Source: Bacilli bacterium (GTDB taxonomy: Bacteria; Bacillota_I; Bacilli_A; RFN20; CAG-826). From it: 64,000 nt of DNA. The position numbers and the translations under genes were made by a program. Below are positions 33,867 through 45,552 of this stretch, piece after piece. The first letter of the stretch is position 1. The number at the start of each line of letters is the position of its first letter. The stretch lies in the NCBI GenBank assembly GCA_022641095.1, contig JALCDB010000003.1:124001-188000 (forward strand), given 5' to 3'. Below the pieces are notes generated by a model. That model was not told the origin of the DNA. It worked only from the letters and a program-made list of their open reading frames with translations, and ran no database searches.

Positions 33867-34678
33867 TCCTGACCATGACATACAAAGACCGTTTGGCGTC
33901 TATGTGGTCGTGGGACCTCGACGCCTCGCTTTTCAGTTCGCTTATCATCATTTTCCTTTTGATCGTGGTGGCGATCGTTGTGGGGGTCCATGCCCGAATC
34001 ATCTACAAGAAAAAAAAGTATCTCGAGCGACCCAAAGGCGCCTATATGGTCATTGAGCTCGCCGTCGAGAAACTCGGCGAGTGGGTCGAGGGGATGATGG
34101 GTCCCGGATGGGACAAGATGACCGGCTATTTCCTCGCTCTCGTAAGCTATCTTTTCCTTGGCTTCATCTGGGGCATCACGGGCATGCCTTCCGTCATCGA
34201 TTGGCTCGCCGCCCCGCTTTGCCTTTCGATCATCATGTTCATTTTGATTCAGTTCTTCGCCGTCAAATACAACCATTGGCATTATTTCCATCGCTTTATC
34301 GAGCCGATTTCGGTTTTTCTGCCGATCAACCTCATCACCATGTGGACCCCGATTATCTCGACCGCCGTCCGTATGTTCGGCAACTGCCTAAGCGGCACCA
34401 TCATTATCGGGCTCGTTCAGTGGGCCCTCGGCAAGGCCAGCATGGCCATTTTCTCGAGCGTTGTGCCTCTTACGGGCACTTATATGTGGACGTCCATTTT
34501 CCTCGCTCCGATACCGATGGGCATCCTCAATCTTTATTTCAGCTTATTCACTGGCTTCGTCCAGACGCTGGTCTTCATGAGCCTCACGGCTCTATGGATC
34601 GCCCAGGAGAAACCGGTCGAGGAAGGGCCTTCCCTCGTGGAAGGGCCGAGCCCTCGCCCAGCCTTAGCCAAGGAATAA
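33863..34678 (+). CDS. atpB: F0F1 ATP synthase subunit a
   Basis: 271 residues with five to six membrane helices. The essential arginine lies in the conserved helix TPIISTAVRMFGNCLSG, and the C-terminal helix reads YFSLFTGFVQTLVFMSLTALWI, as in the family. Together with the c-ring it forms the ion path. Two nearby ATG codons are possible (residues 1 and 5). The C-terminus has an extra Pro/Glu-rich tail of about 20 residues. Confidence 0.95.
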   Translation: MILTMTYKDRLASMWSWDLDASLFSSLIIIFLLIVVAIVVGVHARIIYKKKKYLERPKGAYMVIELAVEKLGEWVEGMMGPGWDKMTGYFLALVSYLFLGFIWGITGMPSVIDWLAAPLCLSIIMFILIQFFAVKYNHWHYFHRFIEPISVFLPINLITMWTPIISTAVRMFGNCLSGTIIIGLVQWALGKASMAIFSSVVPLTGTYMWTSIFLAPIPMGILNLYFSLFTGFVQTLVFMSLTALWIAQEKPVEEGPSLVEGPSPRPALAKE

Positions 34679-34709
34679 GGGAGATACCAAATTTAAGGAG
34701 GATTTCATT

Positions 34710-34952
34710 ATGAATTTGGGTTTGGTAGCCATTGGCGCGGCCATTTGCGTCGCGTTCGGATGCTTGTCGTCCATCGGCGAAAGTTTGATTTGCTGCCATT
34801 CGATCGACGGCATGGTCCGCAATCCGGAAATGCAGCCGAAACTGCAACGAACGATGCTGCTCGCCGTCGCCCTCGACGAGTCGACCGCCATTTACTGCTT
34901 GATCGTGGCGATTCTTCTCATCTTCGTTTTAGGTGGGCAGGTCACGGCGTAA
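34710..34952 (+). CDS. atpE: F0F1 ATP synthase subunit c, two-carboxylate ion site
   Basis: 80 residues forming two helices joined by the polar loop MVRNPEMQ. The outer helix holds Glu57-Ser58-Thr59 and Tyr62 (DESTAIY), matching the Na+-ligand pattern EST..Y of Ilyobacter c subunits. In the inner helix Glu24 (SIGESL) aligns with the Na+-ligating Gln32 of Ilyobacter, giving a second carboxylate like that reported for Fusobacterium. Na+ coupling is inferred. An adjacent Asp56 and five cysteines are unusual. A strong TAAGGAGG site precedes the ATG. Confidence 0.95.
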   Translation: MNLGLVAIGAAICVAFGCLSSIGESLICCHSIDGMVRNPEMQPKLQRTMLLAVALDESTAIYCLIVAILLIFVLGGQVTA

Positions 34953-34955
34953 CGC

Positions 34956-35531
34956 ATGCTGTTTTCGTGGGTTTACCAACAGGCCGCCATCATCGGCGGC
35001 GCCACCCCGATCACGAGCGAAGACATCTTAAAGAAACTCTTCCCCAACGGTTGGAGCTTTCTCATCAATTTCCTTGCCTTGATCGTTCTTTTCCTTGTGG
35101 TTTATTTCATCGCGTACAAACCCGTCAAGAAGAACATCGAAGCCCGGAAGGACTACGTGGAGCACAATATCAGGGACAGCGAGAAGGCCAAAGCCATCAA
35201 TGAGCGGAAGGCCGCCGAAAGCGACCAGCTCATCGAAGACGCCCGCAAAGAAGGCACCCGAATCGTCGGCAAGGCCAAAGCCAATGCCGAAGTGAGCGCC
35301 AAAGCCATCACCGACGAGGCCATGGCCGAAGCCATCCGGAAGAAAAAAGACGCCGATTTGGCCATTGCGCAAGCCGAGGAAGCCTCGAAAGAGAAGGTCC
35401 GTCGCGAAATCGTCGACGTGGCCCTCGCCGCCTCGAAGCAAGTCATCGGGCGCGAACTTGGCAAGAGCGACAACGAGAAACTCGTGAGCGACTTCGTGAA
35501 GGAAGTCAAGAAGGGCGAGAAGGATGTTTGA
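34956..35531 (+). CDS. atpF: F0F1 ATP synthase subunit b
   Basis: 191 residues: short periplasmic start, one membrane helix (about 33-53) and a long charged coiled coil rich in Ala, Lys and Glu ending in a delta-binding tail. It forms the peripheral stalk. It lies 3 nt after atpE and overlaps atpH by 8 nt. Confidence 0.95.
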   Translation: MLFSWVYQQAAIIGGATPITSEDILKKLFPNGWSFLINFLALIVLFLVVYFIAYKPVKKNIEARKDYVEHNIRDSEKAKAINERKAAESDQLIEDARKEGTRIVGKAKANAEVSAKAITDEAMAEAIRKKKDADLAIAQAEEASKEKVRREIVDVALAASKQVIGRELGKSDNEKLVSDFVKEVKKGEKDV

Positions 35532-36066
35532 GAACAAGGCCGCCTCTTTTGCCTCGGCCCTCTATGGGCTCGCGCTTGAAGAGGGGAAAACCAAGGAATA
35601 TCAGGATGCCTTAAAGGGCGTTGAGAGCTCTTTGGTGAGCAATCCCGCCCTTTTGGAGACGCTGAAATCCTATGCCATTCCCAAGGAGCGGCTTTATGCT
35701 CTTGTCGACGAATTGTGGGGGAAGGGCCTCAAAAGCCTCGCACCCTTCATGAAAACCGTCGTCAAGAATCACGCCGTCGGCTTTTTCCGGGAAATAGTCG
35801 CCAAGTTTTCCTCCCTCGTGAACGAAGGCTTGGGCGTCGAGGAAGGCCTCGCTTATAGCGTTTATCCTCTTTCGAAGGAGGAGATGGCCGCTTTGGAAGA
35901 GGCCATCGGGAAAGCGTTGGGCAAGAAAGCCGCGCTTCGCAATCGGGTCGATCCCGCCATCTTGGGTGGCGTCAAAGTCGCGATCGCGGGTAAGGTGTTC
36001 GATGGGTCGCTCGAAAGAAAACTGAGCGATATGCGTAGAAGTCTGCTTGAAGGAGGAATCCGCTAA
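35524..36066 (+). CDS. atpH: F0F1 ATP synthase subunit delta
   Basis: 180 residues. An N-terminal helical domain ([14 protein letters not shown]) and the C-terminal family pattern [21 protein letters not shown] followed by a helix identify subunit delta, which links the peripheral stalk to the F1 head. It overlaps atpF by 8 nt and shares one base with atpA (TAATG). Confidence 0.94.
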   Translation: MFENKAASFASALYGLALEEGKTKEYQDALKGVESSLVSNPALLETLKSYAIPKERLYALVDELWGKGLKSLAPFMKTVVKNHAVGFFREIVAKFSSLVNEGLGVEEGLAYSVYPLSKEEMAALEEAIGKALGKKAALRNRVDPAILGGVKVAIAGKVFDGSLERKLSDMRRSLLEGGIR

Positions 36067-37571
36067 TGAATCTAAACGCTGGGGAAATTTCTTCCCTTAT
36101 CAAAGAGCAAATCAAAGGGTTCGAGGGCCAACTCGAAGACGATGACGTCGGCACGGTTATTTCCGTGGGTGACGGCATCGCGCTTATCTATGGCCTCAGG
36201 GACGCGATGTTAGGCGAACTCCTTCTTTTTCCGGGCGACGTTTATGGCATGGTCATGAACCTCAACGCCGAGGACGTCGGCGCCGTGCTCCTTGGCTCGG
36301 AGCTTTCCATCAAGGAAGGCGATACCGTCAAACGCACGAACCGCGTCGTCGAAGTCCCGGTGGGCGACGGCCTTTTGGGCCGCGTCGTTTCCCCGCTTGG
36401 CCTCCCGATCGATGGGCTTGGCCCCATTTCCTATAGCAAAACCCGCCCGATTGAGCGCATCGCTCCAGGCGTTATGAAGAGAAAATCGGTCGACACTCCG
36501 CTTGAGACGGGCTTAAAGGCCATCGATAGCATCATCCCTATCGGACGTGGGCAGCGGGAGCTCATCATCGGCGACCGCCAAACCGGCAAGACGTCGATCG
36601 CGGTCGACACGATCGTCAATCAAAGGGGCAAGGGCGTCAACTGCGTTTACGTCGCCATCGGTCAGAAGAATTCCTCCGTGGCCTCTTTGGTCGCCAAACT
36701 TAAGGAAAAAGGCTGCTTCGATTACGTCGTCGTCGTGAACGCTTCGGCGAGCAAATCGGCTCCTCAACAATACATCGCACCCTTCGCGGGTATGGCGATG
36801 GCTGAGGAATGGATGGAAAAAGGGCAGGACGTCCTCATCGCCTTCGACGATCTCAGCAAGCATGCGGTCGCTTACCGCGCCCTTTCGCTCCTTCTTCGTC
36901 GCTCCCCGGGCCGCGAGGCTTATCCGGGCGACATCTTTTATCTCCATTCGCGCCTTCTTGAGCGGGCGTGCAAACTCGCTCCGGAATATGGCGGCGGCTC
37001 TATCACGGCCCTCCCGATAATCGAAACCCAGGCCGGCGACATCAGCGCTTATATTCCGACGAACGTCATTTCCATCACCGATGGCCAGATTTTCCTAGTC
37101 ACCGATTATTTCACGGCGGGCCAACGACCGGCCGTCGACAGCGGCTTCTCGGTTTCCCGCGTTGGCTCCGCCGCGCAAACCAAAGCCATGAAGCAAGTCG
37201 CCGGATCGCTCAAGATCGAGCTCGCCAATTACCGTGAGAACCTTTCCTTCAGCCAGTTTGGAAGCGACCTCGACGTCGAAACCAAGAAGATCCTCACTCA
37301 CGGCGCCGTCGTCACCGAAGCCCTAAAGCAGAAGAACTTCGCCCCCCTCCCCATGGAAGAGGAAGAGCTTGAACTCTATGCCGTCAAAGGGCGATTCCTC
37401 GACGATTTGCCGCTCGAGCAAGTCGGTCCATTCCTCGAAGGGCTCGTCTCTTATCTCAAGGACAGCGACCGCGATCTTGTCGAGAAACTCAAGAAAGACA
37501 AGCAGTTTGACGATGACATGTCGAAAAAACTCGACGAAGCCATCGCTACTTATAAGGAAATCAGGAAATAA
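36066..37571 (+). CDS. atpA: F0F1 ATP synthase subunit alpha
   Basis: 501 residues, standard length. The nucleotide fold has GDRQTGKTS (about 168-176), the alpha-specific [12 protein letters not shown], and the C-terminal [13 protein letters not shown]. It forms the regulatory nucleotide sites of F1. An AAGGAGG site precedes the ATG, which shares one base with the atpH stop. Confidence 0.97.
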   Translation: MNLNAGEISSLIKEQIKGFEGQLEDDDVGTVISVGDGIALIYGLRDAMLGELLLFPGDVYGMVMNLNAEDVGAVLLGSELSIKEGDTVKRTNRVVEVPVGDGLLGRVVSPLGLPIDGLGPISYSKTRPIERIAPGVMKRKSVDTPLETGLKAIDSIIPIGRGQRELIIGDRQTGKTSIAVDTIVNQRGKGVNCVYVAIGQKNSSVASLVAKLKEKGCFDYVVVVNASASKSAPQQYIAPFAGMAMAEEWMEKGQDVLIAFDDLSKHAVAYRALSLLLRRSPGREAYPGDIFYLHSRLLERACKLAPEYGGGSITALPIIETQAGDISAYIPTNVISITDGQIFLVTDYFTAGQRPAVDSGFSVSRVGSAAQTKAMKQVAGSLKIELANYRENLSFSQFGSDLDVETKKILTHGAVVTEALKQKNFAPLPMEEEELELYAVKGRFLDDLPLEQVGPFLEGLVSYLKDSDRDLVEKLKKDKQFDDDMSKKLDEAIATYKEIRK

Positions 37572-37574
37572 AAG

Positions 37575-40271
<2,697 letters not shown>

Positions 40272-40285
40272 TTGGGCGCAGCAAA

Positions 40286-41509
40286 ATGAACTTCATCTTC
40301 GTGTCCCCCAATTTCCCCGTTCGCTATTTCAAATGGGTGGAAGCCCTCAAAGATCACGGAGTCAACGTCCTCGGCATCGGGGACTCCCCATATTACGACG
40401 TCCATCCGCGACTCAAGAACGCGCTTACGGAGTATTATTTCGTGGCTGACCTTGGGAACTACTCCGAGATGCTCAAAGCCTGTCAATACTACCAAGGGAA
40501 ATACGGCAAGATCGGCTTCATCGAGAGCGATAACGAGTGGTGGCTCAGCCAAGACGCCAAACTCCGCGAGGCTCTCGACGTCAAAAGCGGTTTCTTTCCT
40601 AAAGACATGGCGAAGATCAAAGCCAAATCGGCGATGAAGGAGTGCTTTCGCGAGGGCGGTGCCAAGACGATGCGCTATATGCTCGTCGATGGGCCGAAAG
40701 ACCTTGAGAAGGCTCTTGATTTCGTCGAAAAAGTCGGCTATCCGATTTTCGTGAAGCCCAACGTCGGCGTTGGGGCCAGCGGGTCCTTCGCCCTCCGTGA
40801 CGAAGATTCCCTTAGGCATTTCCTAAGCAAAAGCCTTTCCGAGACCTACATCGTGGAGGAGTACATCGAAGGTATCATCGTTTCCTTCGATGGTATCTGC
40901 GATTCGCATAGCGATGTCGTTTTTTGCACGAGCGACCACTTCACCACCGCGGTGGCCAAGGTCGTCAACGATGACCTTGATTACTATTATTACAACAACC
41001 CTTTCGCGCTTCCGTTCCACGACATCGACGGGGAAGCCTTCGAGAAGACCGGGAGGGCGGTCGTCAAAGCCTTTGGCATCAGGCAACGCTTCTTCCATAT
41101 CGAGTTCTTCGTGCTGACCGAGGACAAACCGGGCTTCGCCAAAAAAGGCGAGTTCGTCGCCTTGGAATGCAACATGCGACCCGCCGGAGGCTACACTCCC
41201 GATCTCATTGATTACGCCAATTCGGTGAGTTGCTACGAGATTTACGCGGACGTCGTTTGCTATGACGAGAATCGCCAGAACATGAATAAGGAGAAATTCT
41301 ACGCCTTCGCCTCCGCCAGGAAGGACAAATGCGAATACGCCCACACCGAAAGCGAGATCCTTGCCAAATACCACGATTCGATGTGCATGTACGGACGTTA
41401 TCCGATCCATATGGCCCTAGCGATGGGCGACACCTATTACTACGCCAAATTCAAGAAGTACGAAGACGGGTTGGCCTTCGACGCCTTCGTTCGCGGAAAA
41501 GCGAAGTGA
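40286..41509 (+). CDS. ATP-grasp ligase appended to the ATP synthase operon
   Basis: 407 residues. The ATP-grasp core is visible: pre-ATP domain, MKECFREGGAKTMRY, VGYPIFVKPNVGVGASGSF (ATP-binding loop), YIVEEYIEGIIVSFDGI, and the metal-site segment FVALECNMRPAGGYTPDLIDYA. Such proteins couple ATP hydrolysis to carboxylate-amine ligation through an acyl-phosphate; the substrate is unknown. It starts 14 nt after atpC with no promoter, so it is probably transcribed with the ATP synthase genes. Its TGA abuts the stop of the convergent lipoprotein gene. Confidence 0.85.
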   Translation: MNFIFVSPNFPVRYFKWVEALKDHGVNVLGIGDSPYYDVHPRLKNALTEYYFVADLGNYSEMLKACQYYQGKYGKIGFIESDNEWWLSQDAKLREALDVKSGFFPKDMAKIKAKSAMKECFREGGAKTMRYMLVDGPKDLEKALDFVEKVGYPIFVKPNVGVGASGSFALRDEDSLRHFLSKSLSETYIVEEYIEGIIVSFDGICDSHSDVVFCTSDHFTTAVAKVVNDDLDYYYYNNPFALPFHDIDGEAFEKTGRAVVKAFGIRQRFFHIEFFVLTEDKPGFAKKGEFVALECNMRPAGGYTPDLIDYANSVSCYEIYADVVCYDENRQNMNKEKFYAFASARKDKCEYAHTESEILAKYHDSMCMYGRYPIHMALAMGDTYYYAKFKKYEDGLAFDAFVRGKAK

Positions 41510-42331
41510 TCAATAGTAGGAAGCGACGAGCGAGGCGGCGGAAGCCGCTTCGCTTTTTATGTCGCGAACGGTTTGGCCCAGACGAATCCTAGGGGCGTAG
41601 CTTTCAAGCGAAAAACCCGCCAAAGCGGCCGTTTTTTGCTCATCGCTCATCTCGGCGAAATCGAGGATGGCGAAGGGGGTTTCCTTTTTTTGGCCCCGGG
41701 AGCGGATTTCCGCGAAGTAAAAGGCGAAGGCGTCGTCTTCGGCGTCGTCATATAGGTAAAGCGGGCAGGAGTTCCTCGCGGCGAAGGAGGCGGCCTTCTC
41801 GTATGTTCGGAAGTGGGTGAGGCCGTTGAGGTTGGAAACTCGCCCCAAGTACGAGGAAAAAGAAGTCCCGCTGTCGGCGTAGGCGTTAAAGGACAGGATT
41901 TCGCAGGCGTTCCCCTGAAGGCGATAAAAGCGGGGGTAATTGTTCTGAAAGCCCGTCGTTCCCCCTTCGTCGCTGGGATATGTCGCTTGCAGAAGGCCGA
42001 CGTCGGCCCAATAGGCCGTTTCGTCGAACTCCGTTCCGCTGGAGCGGTAAAGCAGCGAGACGCGGAGATTGGTTTGCGCCAAGCCGGCGGCGATGGCGCT
42101 TTCGTAGCGCGAACAGGCGGAACACGTCGAGGAAGCGTGAAAGAAATAGACCGTTTCCCCGGCTTGGGCTCTGGCGATCAGGGAGGAGGCCCTTTCCTCG
42201 ACCATCGCTTCGCGATATGTCGAGGCCGTTTCCGCGATTTCCCCGTTCGCGTCGCAGTAGGGCGTGCCGTTAGAGCAGCCGCTCAGGCAAAGAAAGGAAA
42301 TCGCCCCAAGGGCGCATAGGCTCCGTTTCAT
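41510..42331 (-). CDS. Thioredoxin-like lipoprotein with CSAC motif
   Basis: 273 residues. Signal peptide MKRSLCALGAISFLCLSGC ends in a lipobox (Cys19). A thioredoxin-like segment follows: GETVYFFHASSTCSACSRYE with Cys70 and Cys73 forming CxxC. The rest is poorly recognisable, with a possible second thioredoxin-like half (CPLYLYDDAEDDAFAFYFAEI). An extracytoplasmic thiol role is inferred. The shorter ATG at 42331 is chosen because it begins the signal peptide and TACACT ends 6 nt before it. Confidence 0.78.
   Translation of the reverse strand: MKRSLCALGAISFLCLSGCSNGTPYCDANGEIAETASTYREAMVEERASSLIARAQAGETVYFFHASSTCSACSRYESAIAAGLAQTNLRVSLLYRSSGTEFDETAYWADVGLLQATYPSDEGGTTGFQNNYPRFYRLQGNACEILSFNAYADSGTSFSSYLGRVSNLNGLTHFRTYEKAASFAARNSCPLYLYDDAEDDAFAFYFAEIRSRGQKKETPFAILDFAEMSDEQKTAALAGFSLESYAPRIRLGQTVRDIKSEAASAASLVASYY
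41533..41557 (+). terminator. Possible plus-strand terminator inside the convergent lipoprotein gene
   Basis: GCGGC-GGAA-GCCGC followed by TTCGCTTTTT lies 25 nt beyond the ATP-grasp stop, within the antisense 3' end of the lipoprotein gene. Confidence 0.5.
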
Positions 42332-42337
42332 GGCTCT

Positions 42338-42343
42338 AGTGTA
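42338..42343 (-). promoter_or_regulatory. -10 element TACACT, leaderless, for the CSAC lipoprotein
   Basis: TACACT on the minus strand with exactly 6 nt to the ATG at 42331. A CGCGCGCG run lies about 10 nt upstream of it. Confidence 0.6.
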
Positions 42344-42390
42344 CCGCTTTTTCGCGCGCGTGAGTGGTTTCCTTTCCCTTTCCGCCATGG

Positions 42391-42396
42391 CATAAT
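42391..42396 (+). promoter_or_regulatory. -10 element CATAAT for the pyrophosphatase gene
   Basis: CATAAT with a 33-nt gap to the ATG at 42430. The leader contains AAAGAGG 8 nt before the start codon, so this gene is conventionally led. Confidence 0.45.
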
Positions 42397-42429
42397 CTAT
42401 TGTTGTTACTTCCTTAAAGAGGCTTAATC

Positions 42430-42972
42430 ATGAACATTTGGCATGCCGTTTCCGGCTCTCGCGTCAAACCCGACGAATTCATCGCCTGCATCGAGATCCC
42501 CGCCGGATCGAAAAACAAGTACGAACTCGATAAGGCGACCGGGGCTTTGATCCTTGACCGGATTCTTTATACTTCGACCCATTATCCTCAGAATTATGGC
42601 TTCATTCCCCATACCTTAAGCGAGGATGGCGACCCGCTCGACGTCCTTGTCATCTCGAGCGAGCCCATCGTCCCCCTCGCGCTTACGCAAGCTTTTCCCA
42701 TCGGCATCTTGGAGATGGACGACACCGGATCGCTTGACGAGAAGATCATCGCCATCTGCGCCCATGACCCGCTCTATTCCGCTTATAAGGATATCTCCGA
42801 ACTGCCCCAGCATGTGAGCGATGAGATCATGCATTTCTTCACCGTCTACAAAGAGCTTGAGCACGGCAAGCGCACTATGGTCCACGAGATCCGTGGCCGC
42901 GCCGCCGCTAGGGAGGCCATCGCGCGAGGCATCGTCGCTTATGAGAAAGAATTCCCTGGCGAAGCAAAATAA
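42430..42972 (+). CDS. ppa: Inorganic pyrophosphatase, family I
   Basis: 180 residues, typical for bacterial soluble PPase. Motifs: EIPAGSKNKYELDKATG, RILYTSTHYPQNYGFIP and the metal-binding EDGDPLDVLV, with the C-terminal helix HFFTVYKELEHGK. It hydrolyses PPi to phosphate with Mg2+. This competes with the PPi-dependent PFK in the same window for substrate. Its 3' end overlaps the VanZ gene by 32 nt. Confidence 0.95.
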   Translation: MNIWHAVSGSRVKPDEFIACIEIPAGSKNKYELDKATGALILDRILYTSTHYPQNYGFIPHTLSEDGDPLDVLVISSEPIVPLALTQAFPIGILEMDDTGSLDEKIIAICAHDPLYSAYKDISELPQHVSDEIMHFFTVYKELEHGKRTMVHEIRGRAAAREAIARGIVAYEKEFPGEAK

Positions 42973-44758
42973 GCCAAACGAAAGAAAGGCCTCGTTTTGG
43001 GTCTTTCTCGCTTTCTACGCCCTCTTTGGCGCCTTTATCATCGTGCAATCCTGCTTGCCGGGCGATATTTCCTCGTCCCAAAGCGAGTTGGTCGCGAAGG
43101 CGGTGGCGTTTTTCATTAACCTCGGGAGCGGGAATGCGACCGCCGAGGTCATCGAACCGACGGCGATCGCCCTCAAAAACGGAGGCGAAGGCGACACGAC
43201 CTACCTCCCTTCGATCGGCGGGGTTCCCCAAATCGCCGTCGGAACGACGACCCGTCTTTGGTTTGACGTTTCCTACCCTTATGGGAAGATCGGCGTCGAG
43301 GACGGCACTTTCGACGTGACCGCGACCAAAGGAGCCAGTTCCTTCGCCTATTCCGTCGACACTGGCAATCATGTCGTGCGAATCGTCCCAAGTTCCCCAT
43401 GCGAGGGGGCCGAGATAAAAATCATCGCCGGCAAACTCTCCCCTTATTTTTATGCGTTCGACGCGGTGGCTTTGCCCGTCCCGGACGATTACGCGGTGAA
43501 TTTCCCCGCGGTTTCCCTCCATGTTAACGAAACCATGGAAGTCACGGTGGGGCCTGGCGATCCGAGCAAAATCGACATGACGAAGTTCCTTCGTTACTAT
43601 GATCCGACCCTTCTTGAGCACTCCTCTGGCGACGAGGCGGTCGCCACGATGGACGAGTACGGCAACGTCCGAGCCGTCGGCGAGGGTTCCTCGGTCCTTC
43701 GGGTTGGCGACAAATCTTGCAACCTGACCGTTGCGGGGGCTTTGCCAAGCCCGGGGGACGCTTCCTTGAAGATCGATAAAACCTCAGGCGAGGTATGCTT
43801 GCTTGACTATGGCGAAGACACCGCGAAATACGGGGCCTCCTTCGCCGCGAGCGTTTCGAACCTCGCCGAAGGGGCCGATCCCTCCGTTCGGTGGTGGCTC
43901 ACCGGTAACGAATACGGCCTCAAAGCCCGCATCGTCACCACGGGCGAGGATGGCGCGGGGGACTCCGTTTGCCATATCCAAGGCTATCGCGAAAAGGGTG
44001 CCTTCCTCGTTCACGCCGCCCTTCGCGCCGATCCAAGCGTCGAGGCGGCCATCGAAGCCGAGACGAGTGAGATTGTCCCGACCTCAATGAGTTTGCTTTA
44101 TGCCACTTCGACCGGCGAAGTCCAGACTTTTCGGGCCCTTCCTTCCTCCATCGGGGTCGAGAAAACCACAAGCGTTTACCTCAAAGGCGATTTCGGGGCA
44201 ATCGCGCCGACGGATTCCAACCTGACGGTCGACGACGTCGAGGGCGATGTTCTCGTTTATGGCGAGAACACGAGTTCCCTTACGTTGTCGTTTCCGGCGC
44301 CGGGAGATTATTCCCTTACCGTCCGCAGCGAGGCCGATCCGTCCCTTTCCGTGTCCTTTTCCGTCGCGGTGAGCCCTGTGACGGTCTCCCCCGAGAACGT
44401 GAGTTTCCACACCTGGGTCAGGAAAAACATCGGGCATCTTGGCTTATTCCTTTGCCTTGGGGTTTTCGGCTGCCTTTTCTGGCGTTCCTTTTTCGAAGGT
44501 TCTTTTAGGAAAGAGTGGTGGAAATTCGCCTTGACGAATCTCGGGATTGGCTTTCTCACCGCCCTGACGAGCGAAGCCATTCAGCTCATCCCCTCGCTTG
44601 AGCGCGGGGCTCGCTGGATGGACGTCGGTATCGACGTGGCTGGCTTCTCGATCGGTTTCGTCGCGACTTTCTTGGTTTTCCTCGCCATCTTCCTCATTGG
44701 CTTCTTCAAGAGCGAAAAGAGATCCCTTGGGGAGCCAAAAGAGACGAAACGGCCCTGA
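42941..44758 (+). CDS. VanZ-domain membrane protein interrupted by Ig-like domains
   Basis: 605 residues. The first helix (about 17-37) ends in QSCLPGDISSSQSELV, matching the VanZ segment after helix 1. Residues about 45-490 are a soluble beta-rich region with Big_2/Ig-like traits (VSLHVNETMEVTVG, GNVRAVGEGSSVLRVG, DYSLTVRSEADPSLSVSFSV in parts). VanZ then resumes with VRKNIGHLGLFLCLG, ALTSEAIQLI, RGARWMDVGIDVAGFSIG and further helices (about 500-595). The ATG at 42941 lies inside ppa (32-nt overlap), indicating coupling. The extracellular insert may bind envelope components; function unknown. Confidence 0.78.
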   Translation: MRKNSLAKQNKPNERKASFWVFLAFYALFGAFIIVQSCLPGDISSSQSELVAKAVAFFINLGSGNATAEVIEPTAIALKNGGEGDTTYLPSIGGVPQIAVGTTTRLWFDVSYPYGKIGVEDGTFDVTATKGASSFAYSVDTGNHVVRIVPSSPCEGAEIKIIAGKLSPYFYAFDAVALPVPDDYAVNFPAVSLHVNETMEVTVGPGDPSKIDMTKFLRYYDPTLLEHSSGDEAVATMDEYGNVRAVGEGSSVLRVGDKSCNLTVAGALPSPGDASLKIDKTSGEVCLLDYGEDTAKYGASFAASVSNLAEGADPSVRWWLTGNEYGLKARIVTTGEDGAGDSVCHIQGYREKGAFLVHAALRADPSVEAAIEAETSEIVPTSMSLLYATSTGEVQTFRALPSSIGVEKTTSVYLKGDFGAIAPTDSNLTVDDVEGDVLVYGENTSSLTLSFPAPGDYSLTVRSEADPSLSVSFSVAVSPVTVSPENVSFHTWVRKNIGHLGLFLCLGVFGCLFWRSFFEGSFRKEWWKFALTNLGIGFLTALTSEAIQLIPSLERGARWMDVGIDVAGFSIGFVATFLVFLAIFLIGFFKSEKRSLGEPKETKRP

Positions 44759-44760
44759 GA

Positions 44761-45552
44761 CTAGGGCTCTTCCGTCAGGACGGCGGCGAGTTTCTCGTCC
44801 GCGATTTCCCTAAAAGCCCGATTGCCGGTGGCTTTGTAGCGGGCGAGTGCCCAATAATGCCATAGGCGGTTGGCCACCTTGATCATGAGAATGGTCTTCG
44901 TGTCCCCTTGGCTAAGGAGTTTCTTTCTCACGCGTGGGTCGAGGCGGTTTTCGCTATAGAGGCCCGCGAAATCGAATTCGGCGTAGTTGAGGCCCGCGAA
45001 TTCGTAATCGACGAGAATCAGGCTTCCGTCTTTTCTTTTGAGGACGTTCCCCCGGACCACGTCGTTATGGCAAAGGACCAAGGGTTCGCCTTCGAAGGCC
45101 GCCTGAACTTGTTCCTTGAGCCGCTTTTCGCGGGGAAGGGCGGCTACGCCGGCTTCCTTTTCGTACTCTTCGTAGCGGCCCCATAGATCGAAAGGGACGA
45201 ACTCGCCCCTAATGGCGTGCATTCTTTTAAGGGCAAAGATGAGAGAGGCGACCTCCTCGATGGTGGCCTCCGGACCCAAGAACGGCGTTCCCTCCACGAA
45301 TTCGCTCACCATATCGCCCGTTTTCACGTCGAAGGCGATTAGGCGCGGCGACAGACTGATCGAAGCGGTCGCCTTAATGACTTCGCGTTCCTCGTGGGGG
45401 CGATAAAACGCGGGGTCGGAAGGAAACTTGATGCGTAGAACGTCCGTTCCGTTGATGAGGTAGCTTCCGTTGGAAAGGCCGCCTTTCAGAACGGTCGCGC
45501 TTTGGACGTTTTTCCCCGTGAGGCGACGATATAGGGAACTTTCCTTCCTCAT
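44761..45552 (-). CDS. LicA/choline-kinase-like phosphotransferase
   Basis: 263 residues of the aminoglycoside/choline kinase fold. N-lobe: SSLYRRLTGKNVQSATVLKGGLSNGSYLI with lysine/arginine VLRIKF. Catalytic loop HNDVVRGNVL (H-x-D-x4-N) and LVDYEFAGLNYAEFDFA with the DYE metal motif. LicA-type kinases phosphorylate choline or ethanolamine for surface decoration; substrate not proven. The ATG at 45552 is in an ATGA overlap with the upstream RqcH gene; the longer frame lies within rqcH. Confidence 0.85.
   Translation of the reverse strand: MRKESSLYRRLTGKNVQSATVLKGGLSNGSYLINGTDVLRIKFPSDPAFYRPHEEREVIKATASISLSPRLIAFDVKTGDMVSEFVEGTPFLGPEATIEEVASLIFALKRMHAIRGEFVPFDLWGRYEEYEKEAGVAALPREKRLKEQVQAAFEGEPLVLCHNDVVRGNVLKRKDGSLILVDYEFAGLNYAEFDFAGLYSENRLDPRVRKKLLSQGDTKTILMIKVANRLWHYWALARYKATGNRAFREIADEKLAAVLTEEP

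Noticed and set aside
44752-44767. GCCCT-GAGACT-AGGGC hairpin between VanZ and the LicA-like kinase
   Set aside because: Only 5 bp, no T tract on either side, and it overlaps both stop codons; probably chance.
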